Shown here piece by piece: positions 37,450-46,461 of a DNA stretch of 64,000 nt (position 1 is its first letter; each line of letters begins with the position of its first letter). A model generated the notes under the pieces. That model was not told the origin of the DNA. It did no database searches and saw only the letters and a list, made by a program, of their open reading frames with translations. A program made the translations under genes and the position numbers. Source of the stretch: Nosocomiicoccus ampullae (GTDB taxonomy: Bacteria > Bacillota > Bacilli > Staphylococcales > Salinicoccaceae); the NCBI RefSeq assembly GCF_019357495.1, contig NZ_CP079110.1, positions 1,302,001 to 1,366,000 of the forward strand, written 5' to 3'.

Positions 37450-38142
37450 TTATGCACTTTCTTTATCTTTAATTTTTTCTTCTTCTAATTCTCCGCCTTT
37501 AAGTACATATAAGCGATCTGCGTATTTAAATATTCTTTGGTCGTGCGTGATGAGTATGCATGATGCGTTATTTTCTTTGACGCGTTTTTGAATGACTTCG
37601 ACGACTTGTACTGCACGCTCAAAGTCGAGTGAAGCGGTTGGTTCATCTGCTAATATTAATGACGGATTATTCATAAACGCACGTGCAATCGCTACGCGTT
37701 GTTGTTCTCCTCCAGATAGTGCTTTTGGATAATGTTCTAATCTGTGGCTTAAACCAAATAAGTCTAAAATTTCTTTTGCACGTTTTCGTGCATCTTTTTT
37801 ATCCATCCCAGCTTCTCTACCGACAAATTCAAGTTGCTCTCGAATTTTTAAATACGGTAATAAGTGTGATTCTTGAAATATAAACCCAATCTCATCTAAA
37901 CGTAGCGCCGTCATTTCACTGTCTTTATACGATGTCCAATCATTATCATCCATCATAATTTTTCCAGAAGTTGGTGATAAAAGTGCACCAATAATTGAAA
38001 GTAAAGTGCTTTTACCTGAACCTGACGGACCATATAATACAACGAGTTCTCCTTCATCGACTTTTAAGTTAATATCTTTTAAAACTTCTGTTTTCGTATC
38101 TCCACTACCAAATGCTTTTGTTACATCTTTTATATCTAACAT
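37450..38142 (-). CDS. hrtA: Heme-regulated ABC transporter ATPase HrtA
   Basis: 230 residues, MacB/LolD-type ATPase with Walker A GPSGSGKST, signature LSGGEQQRV and Walker B LILADEPTASLD. It forms the heme-toxicity efflux pump with HrtB. The gene follows hrtB by 3 nt and diverges from hssRS, the arrangement known in S. aureus. Assignment rests on that context, on HrtB similarity, and on the HssR site in the shared promoter. Confidence 0.88.
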   Translation of the reverse strand: MLDIKDVTKAFGSGDTKTEVLKDINLKVDEGELVVLYGPSGSGKSTLLSIIGALLSPTSGKIMMDDNDWTSYKDSEMTALRLDEIGFIFQESHLLPYLKIREQLEFVGREAGMDKKDARKRAKEILDLFGLSHRLEHYPKALSGGEQQRVAIARAFMNNPSLILADEPTASLDFERAVQVVEVIQKRVKENNASCILITHDQRIFKYADRLYVLKGGELEEEKIKDKESA

Positions 38143-38145
38143 ATA

Positions 38146-39159
38146 TTATTCTCCTCCAATCGCGCTTAATGGATCAATTTTTACCACTTTAATAATCGAT
38201 AATAGTGCACCTAATAATGAAACGAGTATGAATGATCCAAATAATAGTAATACTAATTTATTATTCACAAAAAATGGCATAGTTACCGGTAATAATTCTC
38301 CAAGTAGATATGTTAAACCTATCGCAATTAACGTACTGACAATTACAATCGTTAGAACTTCTGTCATTATCATTGAAATCATACGTGAACTTTTAGTACC
38401 AATCGCTTTTAATATTCCGTATTCTTTCGTCTTTTGAATTGTAATGACGTAAAAGAATGCACTAATCACAATGGCTGAAATGACGAATAAGAAAACGACC
38501 ATTAAATTTAACGGTAACTGCTCTGCTTGATAGCTTGGTATTCCGTTCATTAATTCTTTTTTCTTAATTGTTTTTGCTTCATCTAAATTACTTAAATTTT
38601 CACTACCAACCATAATATTTACGTCCGCAGGTTTAATTTCTTCAAAACCATCTTTTGTCGTAAATGCGATTGGTGTATGTGCGTACATTTGACGTTTCGC
38701 AAATCCAGTAATTTTATATTCAGTATCTGAATCTTTCACTTTAACAACGTCACCGACGTCGTAATTTTCACTCATTGTAGAATCGACGACGATTTCGTTA
38801 CCACTTTTAGGTTTACTTCCACTTGTTAATTTATAATCGACAGCATCTGTATAAATTAACTGAACACTATCGTTGTTATCAAAACGTAGCGGTGTCATTG
38901 ATAATACTTTAAAGTCTTTATCTTTTGCTTGTTGGATGACATCATCACTTAATTTCGATTGTTGAATTTCATCATTCGCATCCTTCTCAATGACGATATC
39001 TTCTCCAGATAATGACTCAATCATTGAAATATTATCTTTTCCAAGTCCTTGTGCTAAACTTGAAACAAACATCACTAAGAATGCGAGTAAAAACAAAATC
39101 ACTCCGATCATTAAGTATTTAAATTTATAGTATTTGAGTTCTTTAAATGCTATTTTCAT
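38146..39159 (-). CDS. hrtB: Heme-regulated ABC transporter permease HrtB
   Basis: 337 residues, FtsX/MacB-like permease: one N-terminal helix followed by SSLAQGLGKDNISMIESLSG, a large extracellular domain, then three helices. PSYQAEQLPLNLMVVFLF and SAFFYVITIQKTKEYGILKA closely resemble S. aureus HrtB, as does the IDPLSAIGGE tail. It removes toxic heme from the membrane. ATG preceded by GGAAGGG. Expression should depend on HssR bound to the repeat 40 nt upstream. Confidence 0.9.
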   Translation of the reverse strand: MKIAFKELKYYKFKYLMIGVILFLLAFLVMFVSSLAQGLGKDNISMIESLSGEDIVIEKDANDEIQQSKLSDDVIQQAKDKDFKVLSMTPLRFDNNDSVQLIYTDAVDYKLTSGSKPKSGNEIVVDSTMSENYDVGDVVKVKDSDTEYKITGFAKRQMYAHTPIAFTTKDGFEEIKPADVNIMVGSENLSNLDEAKTIKKKELMNGIPSYQAEQLPLNLMVVFLFVISAIVISAFFYVITIQKTKEYGILKAIGTKSSRMISMIMTEVLTIVIVSTLIAIGLTYLLGELLPVTMPFFVNNKLVLLLFGSFILVSLLGALLSIIKVVKIDPLSAIGGE

Positions 39160-39197
39160 TGATAAATCCCTTCCTTCACACTGTATATTACAGCCTC

Positions 39198-39217
39198 AAT
39201 GTGAACTCAATATGAAC
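39198..39217 (-). promoter_or_regulatory. HssR-binding direct repeat in the hrtB promoter
   Basis: On the minus strand this reads GTTCATATT-GA-GTTCACATT, a direct repeat with a 2-nt gap. The known HssR site in the S. aureus hrtAB promoter, as recalled, is GTTCATATT-N2-GTTCATATT. One mismatch in the second half. Confidence 0.88.
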
Positions 39218-39238
39218 AAATTATTTTAGGAGGAAATT

Positions 39239-39901
39239 ATGGTTAACATTTTAATCGTAGACGACGAAAAATCTCTTCGTGATATGGTTGCGTCAAAACT
39301 TAAACCAACCTACACCCCATTTCTTGCTGAAGACGCCATGCAAGCATTTGACATCTTACAAGATAAAAACATTCACCTCGTGGTCGTTGACGTCATGATG
39401 CCTTATATGGACGGGTTTGAACTATGTAAAAATATAAAAGAAGATTACGACATACCTGTCATCATGCTCACTGCACGTAGTGAGTTATACGATAAACGTG
39501 AAGCCTATCAAGCAGGTACTGATGACTATATGACAAAGCCATTTGAACCTGAAGAATTAAAATTTAGAATTGAAGCGGTACTATCACGCTACGGAACAAG
39601 CACCGATATGACTATTGGAAACGTAAAGATAGATAGTAATGCCTATTTAGTGGATGTAGAATCAGAAACATTATATTTCCCGAGAAAAGAATTTGAGTTA
39701 CTCGAACAGTTATTCATCAATTATCCAAACGTCTGTAGTAGAGATATGTTAATTGAAGAAGTTTGGGGATTTGATTTTGAAGGAGATGAACGTACAGTTG
39801 ACGTCCACGTAAAGCGAATCCGTAAACGACTAAGTATTGTAAATAGCGGTATTGAAATTAAAACTGTCCGCGGAATAGGGTACCAAATTCATGAACTTTA
39901 A
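39239..39901 (+). CDS. hssR: Heme-responsive response regulator HssR
   Basis: 220 residues, OmpR type. Receiver domain with phospho-acceptor Asp51 (VVVDVMMPYMDGF) and GTDDYMTKPFE, then a winged-helix domain with GDERTVDVHVKRIRKRL. Activated by HssS, it turns on hrtAB in response to heme stress. AGGAGG lies upstream of the ATG. Its stop overlaps the hssS start by 11 nt. Confidence 0.9.
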   Translation: MVNILIVDDEKSLRDMVASKLKPTYTPFLAEDAMQAFDILQDKNIHLVVVDVMMPYMDGFELCKNIKEDYDIPVIMLTARSELYDKREAYQAGTDDYMTKPFEPEELKFRIEAVLSRYGTSTDMTIGNVKIDSNAYLVDVESETLYFPRKEFELLEQLFINYPNVCSRDMLIEEVWGFDFEGDERTVDVHVKRIRKRLSIVNSGIEIKTVRGIGYQIHEL

Positions 39902-41237
39902 ACGACTATCCACGCGCTTTATTGTAAACACACTTATAGTCATGGCGATTAGTAGTACGCTCGCATTTATACTCTCAAACGTTTACTATCATTTTTATGA
40001 AAAAGATAAAAACGACGCGCGCATCACAGAAACATTACTTACACAAAAAGAGTTTATAGAAAATGATGATAAGAGATCACCAGAAGAAATTTTTAACCAG
40101 ATCGCAAGTTTAGACTTTCAACTTGTAGTAATTAAAGACGGTAAAAAAGAATTTTACGGTTACCCTTTTAGACTAGACAACTTGCCAGAAGAACCGTTAG
40201 AGAAAGAAGAAATCTATCACGGCATAAAAAATCGCCCGTTCAATATTCTCATTACAGGATTTTTTGATAACGAAACTAAAAACACTGTTGGTACGAATAT
40301 AACCATTAATAACGAAACATACTCAGTATTTATGCGCCCAAGTGTTGGAGATAGTATGGGAGAATTCCGTATATTTTTAGCAATACTACTCATTTTATTA
40401 ATTGTATTTTCAATTATATTTGTCGCGCTATCATCAAATTTAATCGTCGCACCAGTCGTTCAACTTAAAAATTTCGCACAAAAAATACGATTCGGGAAAT
40501 ACGATTCAAAAAATATCGTCAATCGACGAGACGAAATTGGAACACTGCAGCGTGAAATGGCGAGAATGAGTCAAGCAATTAAAGAACAACAAGAAACGAA
40601 CGAACGCTTCGTCGCGAACGTATCACACGAAATCCAGTCACCAATTGCGAACCTTCTTATGCAACTTGAAGCATTAAAACAATCTAATGATGAAGCAACC
40701 ATTAAAACTATGGAACACCAAGCAAAGAGACTGAGTGGCCTTACAAAACAATTATTACTACTCGCTTCTATAGAACAATCAGAATCTCAACTTGAAACAG
40801 AATACTTTAAAGCAAAACCTTTTATAAACGAACTCGTTCAAAGTCATATGTACATGTTAGATCAAAAAGAAATATTTTTAATGACACATGTCGAAGATAT
40901 CGAAATATATGGAAACAGTCATCTACTCTTCCAAGCGTTTACTAATCTATTAACAAATGCGATTAAGTACACAGAAAACTTTGGAGAAATCACAATTTCT
41001 GTTAATAAAGAAGAACATAACACAAAAATTAGCATTGAAGACAACGGAATCGGTATGAGTGAGGAAACTAAAAAACACTTATTTGAAAGATTTTACAAAG
41101 ACCACCGCGCAGAAGACAACGTCCCGTCAAACGGACTTGGCATGGCAATCGTAAAAGAAATTATCGACCTACATGGCGGTGAGATAGAAGTAGAATCTCG
41201 TGAAGGTGAAGGCACGAAAATAGTGGTGATAGTTTAA
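39891..41237 (+). CDS. hssS: Heme-sensing histidine kinase HssS
   Basis: 448 residues: transmembrane helix 1 (about 12-32), an extracellular sensor of roughly 125 residues, helix 2 (about 160-182), a HAMP linker, dimerisation box with His246 (VSHEIQSPIANLL), and an ATPase domain with NLLTNAIKY, DNGIGMS and GLGMAIVK. The phospho-box has Q-S-P where R-T-P is common. HssS senses heme-induced damage at the membrane and phosphorylates HssR. Translationally coupled to hssR. Confidence 0.9.
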   Translation: MNFKRLSTRFIVNTLIVMAISSTLAFILSNVYYHFYEKDKNDARITETLLTQKEFIENDDKRSPEEIFNQIASLDFQLVVIKDGKKEFYGYPFRLDNLPEEPLEKEEIYHGIKNRPFNILITGFFDNETKNTVGTNITINNETYSVFMRPSVGDSMGEFRIFLAILLILLIVFSIIFVALSSNLIVAPVVQLKNFAQKIRFGKYDSKNIVNRRDEIGTLQREMARMSQAIKEQQETNERFVANVSHEIQSPIANLLMQLEALKQSNDEATIKTMEHQAKRLSGLTKQLLLLASIEQSESQLETEYFKAKPFINELVQSHMYMLDQKEIFLMTHVEDIEIYGNSHLLFQAFTNLLTNAIKYTENFGEITISVNKEEHNTKISIEDNGIGMSEETKKHLFERFYKDHRAEDNVPSNGLGMAIVKEIIDLHGGEIEVESREGEGTKIVVIV

Positions 41238-41357
41238 ATAGACCGAATTTACGCAGTAAATTCGTACATTATAGAAGGTTGGTGCTTTTAAAAACATGGT
41301 GAGGTGGCCGTTTCGGCGATACGATGCAGTTTATCGGCAGTGATTGTGTATTTTTCT

Positions 41358-41609
41358 ACTATTACTTATGATAAAGGGAACTTTATAGTAAGTCATAGTA
41401 TCCTATTACACTATCTCTTGCGATAAACGACGCTTTATCATAAATCATAGTGTAAATTTCTACTATCTTTTGCGATAAACCGCCCGTTATCTTAAATCAT
41501 AGTATCTTATTACACTATCTCTTGTGATAAAGGACACTCTATCATAAGTCATAGTCCCTTTTTTACTATCATTTGCGATTAATGCCGATTTCTATTATTA
41601 TTAGTCATA
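41358..41609. repeat. Array of 42-nt palindromes with exact 52-nt period
   Basis: Four 42-nt units start at 41358, 41410, 41462 and 41514 (ends 41399, 41451, 41503, 41555), each separated by 10 nt; a degraded fifth begins near 41565. Every unit runs ACTAT...GATAAA...TTTATC/TTATC...ATAGT (variants allowed), so outer ACTAT/ATAGT and inner GATAAA/TTTATC arms pair, leaving an internal loop and a 4-6 nt terminal loop. No reading frame crosses the array. It occupies the gap after hssS (41238-41657). Confidence 0.82.
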
Positions 41610-41688
41610 AGGAATAAGGAAAGTCCTACCTTGCTGCGTCTAACCACGCGGATAGAGGCAAAAGACATGTCAAAATGACATGTCTTTT
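41610..41688 (+). ncRNA. Candidate small structured RNA ending in a terminator
   Basis: Directly after the palindrome array: aaggaaagtcctacctt, then a small gcgt-ctaacc-acgc hairpin, then the hairpin 41660-41688 (aaaagacatgtca-aaa-tgacatgtctttt) ending in T. No upstream gene explains the terminator, because hssS ends 420 nt earlier. No family recognised; a promoter was not located. Confidence 0.3.
41660..41688 (+). terminator. Strong intrinsic terminator
   Basis: 13-bp perfect stem aaaagacatgtca with its complement, loop aaa, T tail. Confidence 0.8.
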
Positions 41689-41732
41689 TACGTTATTAAT
41701 AATATTTAACTTAATAAATTATAATTTAAATA

Positions 41733-41770
41733 ACTCGTACAGTAAGTATTAAAATACCTACTATACGAGT
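41733..41770 (-). terminator. Terminator-like hairpin after the LCP pseudogene
   Basis: actcgtacagtaagtatt pairs with aatacctactatacgagt allowing two G-U pairs; the minus strand continues into an AT-rich stretch. Confidence 0.6.
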
Positions 41771-41775
41771 CATTT

Positions 41776-42531
41776 CTACTCTATCTCTAAATTCTCTTTA
41801 TACTTTCTCTCTGCTTCTTTTAGACTTTCTTCGAATACCATAATCCGTCTTCCATAGTTTCTCCAGTACCCTCTAATTGAATACGTTCAACATTACGGCG
41901 TGCACCATTATACTTTGTACCAATATCTTGGATATCCGCCATTTTTAAGTCTGTTCTCACGTTATTCCCTAGTGTGTCTAAAATTGAATTAATTCTCGTA
42001 ATTGATCCTGCAGATAATAACTTATCTCCTAAAGCTTCTACAACTAATTGTTGACGCTCTTGTCGACCAAAGTCACCACCAGACCCGTCCTGATAACGAC
42101 TTCTTGTAAATGCAAGTGCCTCTTCACCATACATATCATACGGTAATCCTTCAACATAAGAATTACCTTTGACCTCAAACGTTGAGTTACTTACTACTGT
42201 AACCCCACCAACAATATCTATTAAATCTTTTAAACCATCCATATTAATACTCACATAATGGTCGATTGGCACATTCATTAGATTCTCAATTGAGTCTTTT
42301 GCCATTTGTGAACCGCCGTAAGCATATGCGTGGTTAATTTTTTCTACTGAATCATTACCTACAATCTCTGTACTTGTATCACGTGGGATACTAACCATCA
42401 CTGTTTTATTAGTGTTTGGGTTTACTGATAAAATCATAATTGAGTCCGAACGCTCACCTAAGTCATCACGTGATTCGTCAGAGTTCACACCAAATAATGC
42501 GATTGAGATTGGATTTTTCTTATCAACACGT
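41776..42531 (-). pseudogene. Truncated LytR-CpsA-Psr (LCP) gene
   Basis: A second, broken copy of the LCP gene at 47854-48831. The open part (41820-42488) covers most of the catalytic domain, including SIPRDTSTEIVGND, INHAYAYGG and RSRYQDG. At the 5' end homology stops near 42525, where an IS3-family remnant begins, so leader, membrane helix and start are gone. At the 3' end a small deletion with frameshift after GLWY removes the end; the original tail (EESLKEAERKYKENLEIE) is still readable in another frame, ending at 41776. Probably not functional. Confidence 0.85.
42121..42305 (-). repeat. LCP direct repeat, left copy
   Basis: 185 nt identical to 48209-48393 except at 42234. Outside this stretch the two LCP copies remain alignable but with more differences, which suggests recent gene conversion of this segment. 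Confidence 0.85.
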
Positions 42532-42832
42532 CAGCTGAACACAATTACTATAGAAAATAAGATTAAGCAGAGTATGTCAAGACGTGAGAATTGCGTAGAT
42601 ATTTCACCGATGGAGAATTTTCTTTAGATTAGTTAAACAAGAAATTTATTATGATGTTACTTACATATAAAAGTATTAAAAAATTAATACGAAGATTAGA
42701 AGAATATGTTGATTGGTACAACAAGAGAAGAATTAAAGAAAAGTTAAATGGCCTGTCTCCTGTTCAATTCAAGGAACAAGCCATATAAGAAATTCTCGGA
42801 CAATTAATGTCCAGGTTTAAGGGTTCAGAACA
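42532..42832 (+). mobile_element. Decayed IS3-family (IS150-like) 3' remnant
   Basis: Plus-strand translation gives ENKIKQSMSRRENCVDISPMENF, then a stop/frameshift, then LIRRLEEYVDWYNKRRIKEK and LNGLSPVQFKEQA, the end of an IS3-group OrfB integrase domain (the last part of DDE). After its stop at 42788 comes a terminal-repeat-like ttaatgtccaggtttaaggg and ttcagaaca. The left part of the element is absent, and its broken edge is fused to the LCP pseudogene. Confidence 0.8.
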
Positions 42833-42855
42833 AAAATGAAATATACAATAGAGCA

Positions 42856-45120
42856 TTATTTTAATAAATTCTCTATCATAATAGCTATTTTTTCAGAAGA
42901 TTGATTTAAATTTAAATTATAGTACTTAGACGGTAAGTCTATAAGAAGCTCATTTTGTATAAGCCTTACTAAATCCTCTTCATTTTTACACACTATTGGA
43001 GAGAAGTCATTAATCATATCTTTATAAACACCTCTAGTTACTGTGTATTTGTGATAGTCATTGATAAATAAATAAAAAGGTTTATTTATATGAATAGCAT
43101 CGAATATTATTGATGAATAATCCGTTATTACAATATCTGAAATAAGCAGTAATTCTTGGGTTTCCATGAAATCTTTTGCCTCTATGAGTCTATGATCACG
43201 CGATAAATTTTTAGACATTTCGAGATTATGTGATTTATTAATTATAATATATTCCGATCCTAATCTATTTAACACCTTTGGACCATTCAGTAAGTATGTC
43301 AAATCAATATCATTTATGTTCTTTTTATAATTATAATCTCTCCAAGTTGGGGCGTATAATATAATTTTTTTATCAATAGGAATATTATATTTTAATTTTA
43401 TTTCTCTTTTTAGTAAATCATTTCTACAGTTTTGAATTAAATACTCATTTCTAGGATATCCTAGTTTCTTTATTTTTTGTTTACTAATATCAAAAGCAGA
43501 TGAAAACTTATTATTAGCAACTTCCGTATCAGCCAGTAATAAATCCCATCTCTCAATATCATATTTCATTCTAACTTTATGATAAGGATTTAAACTGATA
43601 AGGTTCGATTCATGAGAATCAAAAAGCAATTTTTTAAATGGTGTACCATGCCATAATTGAATCCAAGTCTGTCCTTCTCTTTTTTTAAAAGCCTTAGGTA
43701 TCCAAGATTCAGCTATTAAAATTTTACAGGTTCCCAATATTTCCCAAAATTCTTGACTTCTCGGAGTAATTCTATGTTCACTAGGAACTCTCATATCATC
43801 AGTAACAAATTTCAGACTTTCTCCAGAATACTTATCTTTTAGAAACTCAAATAAGTATCTAGAGTTCCCAGTATATCTATAATCAAATCCTATCATTAGA
43901 ATAATATTCTTTATATTTTGATTTTCTATATTACGTATATAACGTATCTTTTTATTTCTTCTATATTTATGTACTGCTCTACGTGTATTATAGATAAGTG
44001 GTTGGGTGTAGTAATTGTTATCCAATTTATTCTTTAAAGTTTTAATTTTATATTCTCTATTTTTAATCTTGTTTTGATGTTTTTTCGACCGGCTATTAAA
44101 GTAATTGATTTTACCCTTCTTATACATTTTATGTATTTTTAAAAGCCTCTTAACATCTCCATTAGGAATAAGATTACTATTAAAGATAAGATTATTATAT
44201 GCGCTTAGCCCATACGGTATATACATTTTTTTATTGTAATTATAAACTATTTCTAATACTTCCTTCAAAAACTTCTTTCTAATATTTCTTTTGTTTGGAA
44301 TTCTTTTTTCTGCATATATTAGGGACCTCCCTATAACATATCTTGTGAAATGATAAGGGGTCTCCACATTTCTATATCCATCACTAAATAAATCGTAAGA
44401 TGCAGAAATTGCTTTTTTGAAGGACACATAGTGTTCCATAGTGTCTGAATTCGTTTTTGTAATTGAATTACCATGTACTCTTACTTTATAAAGTATATTC
44501 GATATTCTAGGGACTCGTTGGGCTCTTAAAGATCTCTTTACGAAAAACTCAAAATCTTCGTAAATGTAACCTTCTCCATAATATATTTGATTATTCTTTA
44601 AAAAACTCGTTTTGTAAAGACTATGTACTGTAAAATATGAACCGGATCTAAGTAATAATTCGCATCCTTTTTCTCGTAACACTGAAAATTTATCATAAGG
44701 TTCTGGTGATGAATACACAGTTTTTTTACTATCATCTTCATAAAAAGCCCAATCATAGTGAACAAAACTATTTACTTCATACTGAAACAACTCATTATAA
44801 GCTAACTCTAGTGTATTAGCCATTAGAAAATCATCAGAATCTAAAAATTGTATTGCTTTACCAGTCGCTAAGTTAATACCTTGATTTCTACGTGTTCCAG
44901 GACCTAGATTTTTCCCATCATCTAACAACCTGAAATTTATATTTTTCATAGAATTATTTAGAATATATTTCTTAACATATTCAACAGAGTTATCCGTAGA
45001 CCCATCATTAATAATTATAACTTCTATACTACCCTTAAATGATTGATTCACAACAGAGTCAAGTGTTTCATATATATATTTCTCTGCATTATACAGGGGA
45101 ATTATAACCGTAACATCCAT
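42856..45120 (-). CDS. GT2 glycosyltransferase fused to a TagF-like glycerophosphotransferase
   Basis: 754 residues. Residues 1-250 form a GT-A family 2 domain (VIIPLYNAEKYI, IINDGSTDNS, QFLDSDDF). Residues about 400-754 form a CDP-glycerol:poly(glycerophosphate) glycerophosphotransferase domain with WHGTPFKKL, LYAPTWRDYNY and DIVITDYSSIIFDA. Such fusions build or decorate poly(polyol-phosphate) wall or capsule polymers on the cytosolic face of the membrane. It ends a three-gene minus-strand set (tagH-like, GT2, this). Very AT-rich compared with flanking genes, consistent with transfer. Confidence 0.87.
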   Translation of the reverse strand: MDVTVIIPLYNAEKYIYETLDSVVNQSFKGSIEVIIINDGSTDNSVEYVKKYILNNSMKNINFRLLDDGKNLGPGTRRNQGINLATGKAIQFLDSDDFLMANTLELAYNELFQYEVNSFVHYDWAFYEDDSKKTVYSSPEPYDKFSVLREKGCELLLRSGSYFTVHSLYKTSFLKNNQIYYGEGYIYEDFEFFVKRSLRAQRVPRISNILYKVRVHGNSITKTNSDTMEHYVSFKKAISASYDLFSDGYRNVETPYHFTRYVIGRSLIYAEKRIPNKRNIRKKFLKEVLEIVYNYNKKMYIPYGLSAYNNLIFNSNLIPNGDVKRLLKIHKMYKKGKINYFNSRSKKHQNKIKNREYKIKTLKNKLDNNYYTQPLIYNTRRAVHKYRRNKKIRYIRNIENQNIKNIILMIGFDYRYTGNSRYLFEFLKDKYSGESLKFVTDDMRVPSEHRITPRSQEFWEILGTCKILIAESWIPKAFKKREGQTWIQLWHGTPFKKLLFDSHESNLISLNPYHKVRMKYDIERWDLLLADTEVANNKFSSAFDISKQKIKKLGYPRNEYLIQNCRNDLLKREIKLKYNIPIDKKIILYAPTWRDYNYKKNINDIDLTYLLNGPKVLNRLGSEYIIINKSHNLEMSKNLSRDHRLIEAKDFMETQELLLISDIVITDYSSIIFDAIHINKPFYLFINDYHKYTVTRGVYKDMINDFSPIVCKNEEDLVRLIQNELLIDLPSKYYNLNLNQSSEKIAIMIENLLK

Positions 45121-45127
45121 TTTAGTA

Positions 45128-46444
45128 TCACCTTTTCAAAATTCTCTTTAACGTTCTTTTTACTAAAGATTTACTTGTTATTTCTATATTTATATTTTTA
45201 CTAGAGTTTATTATAATGAATTTTTGATCAAATAATGATTCAAATATATTTAAATGAACCATGAAAACTTTATTTATAGTATTTTTTTTATTAAATAATG
45301 GTTCAATATAATACTCCTCATTTATTAGATTAGCAACTTGATTAGTTAAAAATTTTGTTCTCTTATACACCTGATAATCTGAGTCTATTTTTTCAATTTC
45401 TTTTGAAAAAGAAAAATATAATTTTTGTCTCAAAAAATCATATTTCTGTCCATAAACTTTAATCTCTGACTTATTTAATTCAGTATTATATTCCAGTTCT
45501 TTTAATTTAAATAGTATGGACTTATAAAAATACGAAGTTCTTAAATTTTCTATAACATCAGTATCTATATAATTAAAGATTTGTTTTGAAGCATATAAAA
45601 AATCAGAATCTTGTTTTATATAATCTTTATTAATTAAATCACTATTTGATTTAATAATGAACTGAAGGTAATGACTAGCAATTAAGAATTGTATATAATC
45701 AATAACTTTTCCATATAAATCAATGGACTTTATTACTAATTCTCGATAATTTTTTTCTATATGATATTTATATCTCTTTTCATCATTCCAACTTTGTATA
45801 GTTAACGAATTATGGGGATCACGATTGTAGTAATAAACAGATTCTTTAAGTAACCCATACTTTTTTTTCTCTAAAAGAATAGAGTTAATTAATTTCGCAT
45901 CTTCCCAAAAAGATATCTCTTCATCGAAACGAAATTTTTCCTCTAAAAAAAGAGCACTTCTAAAAACTACTCCTCCCATATGATAATGAATCATTTCTGG
46001 AGCGTTAATTATGTTAACTTTATGCGACATATTATTAAATCTAAAATTTAAATTATGATCTTCTAATACATTATTAGTAAGTTTTTCTATCCTGCAAATT
46101 GCTAAATCCACATCTTTATAATCTCTTAAAAATTGAATACCATCGCTAAGAAAATTTTTAGAGATCAAATCAGAATCATCAATAAAGGTTATGTATTTTG
46201 ATTTTTTAGATATATTTTGAATTCCTGTATTTCGTGCTGAACTGACCCCTCTATTATCTTGGTTAATAACCTTAATGTTGCCATTTGTTTTTAACTCATT
46301 TAAAATCTGTAGACTGCTATCAGTACTACCATCATTTACTACAATTAACTCGTAATTCAAGTGGGTTGCACTCTCAATTATATTTGTTATAGTTTTCCTA
46401 ATAGTCTTTTCTCCATTAAATGTCGGTACAATTATAGAAATCAT
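45128..46444 (-). CDS. GT2-family glycosyltransferase
   Basis: 438 residues. N-terminal GT-A domain with SIIVPTFNGEKTIRKTI, VVNDGSTDSS, and FIDDSDLIS as the metal-binding DxD-like site, plus an acceptor-side EDAKL-like motif (FWEDAKLI). The C-terminal half is helical, lysine- and isoleucine-rich and not recognised. Likely adds a sugar to the wall polymer made by its neighbours. Starts 17 nt after the tagH-like gene and ends 7 nt before the fusion gene. Strongly AT-biased. Confidence 0.82.
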   Translation of the reverse strand: MISIIVPTFNGEKTIRKTITNIIESATHLNYELIVVNDGSTDSSLQILNELKTNGNIKVINQDNRGVSSARNTGIQNISKKSKYITFIDDSDLISKNFLSDGIQFLRDYKDVDLAICRIEKLTNNVLEDHNLNFRFNNMSHKVNIINAPEMIHYHMGGVVFRSALFLEEKFRFDEEISFWEDAKLINSILLEKKKYGLLKESVYYYNRDPHNSLTIQSWNDEKRYKYHIEKNYRELVIKSIDLYGKVIDYIQFLIASHYLQFIIKSNSDLINKDYIKQDSDFLYASKQIFNYIDTDVIENLRTSYFYKSILFKLKELEYNTELNKSEIKVYGQKYDFLRQKLYFSFSKEIEKIDSDYQVYKRTKFLTNQVANLINEEYYIEPLFNKKNTINKVFMVHLNIFESLFDQKFIIINSSKNINIEITSKSLVKRTLKRILKR

Positions 46445-46461
46445 ATTATTCCTTCCTGTTT

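Noticed and set aside
41358..41609. CRISPR-like regular array
   Set aside because: Spacers are only 10 nt, repeats are imperfect palindromes, and no cas genes are in the window.
41610..41640. RNase P RNA fragment (ggaaagtcc)
   Set aside because: Only a 9-nt match to the conserved RNase P motif; the rest of the RNA is absent within the short stretch before the terminator.
42412..42627. 71-codon plus-strand gene
   Set aside because: It is a chance fusion of antisense LCP sequence with the IS3 remnant and has no ribosome site.
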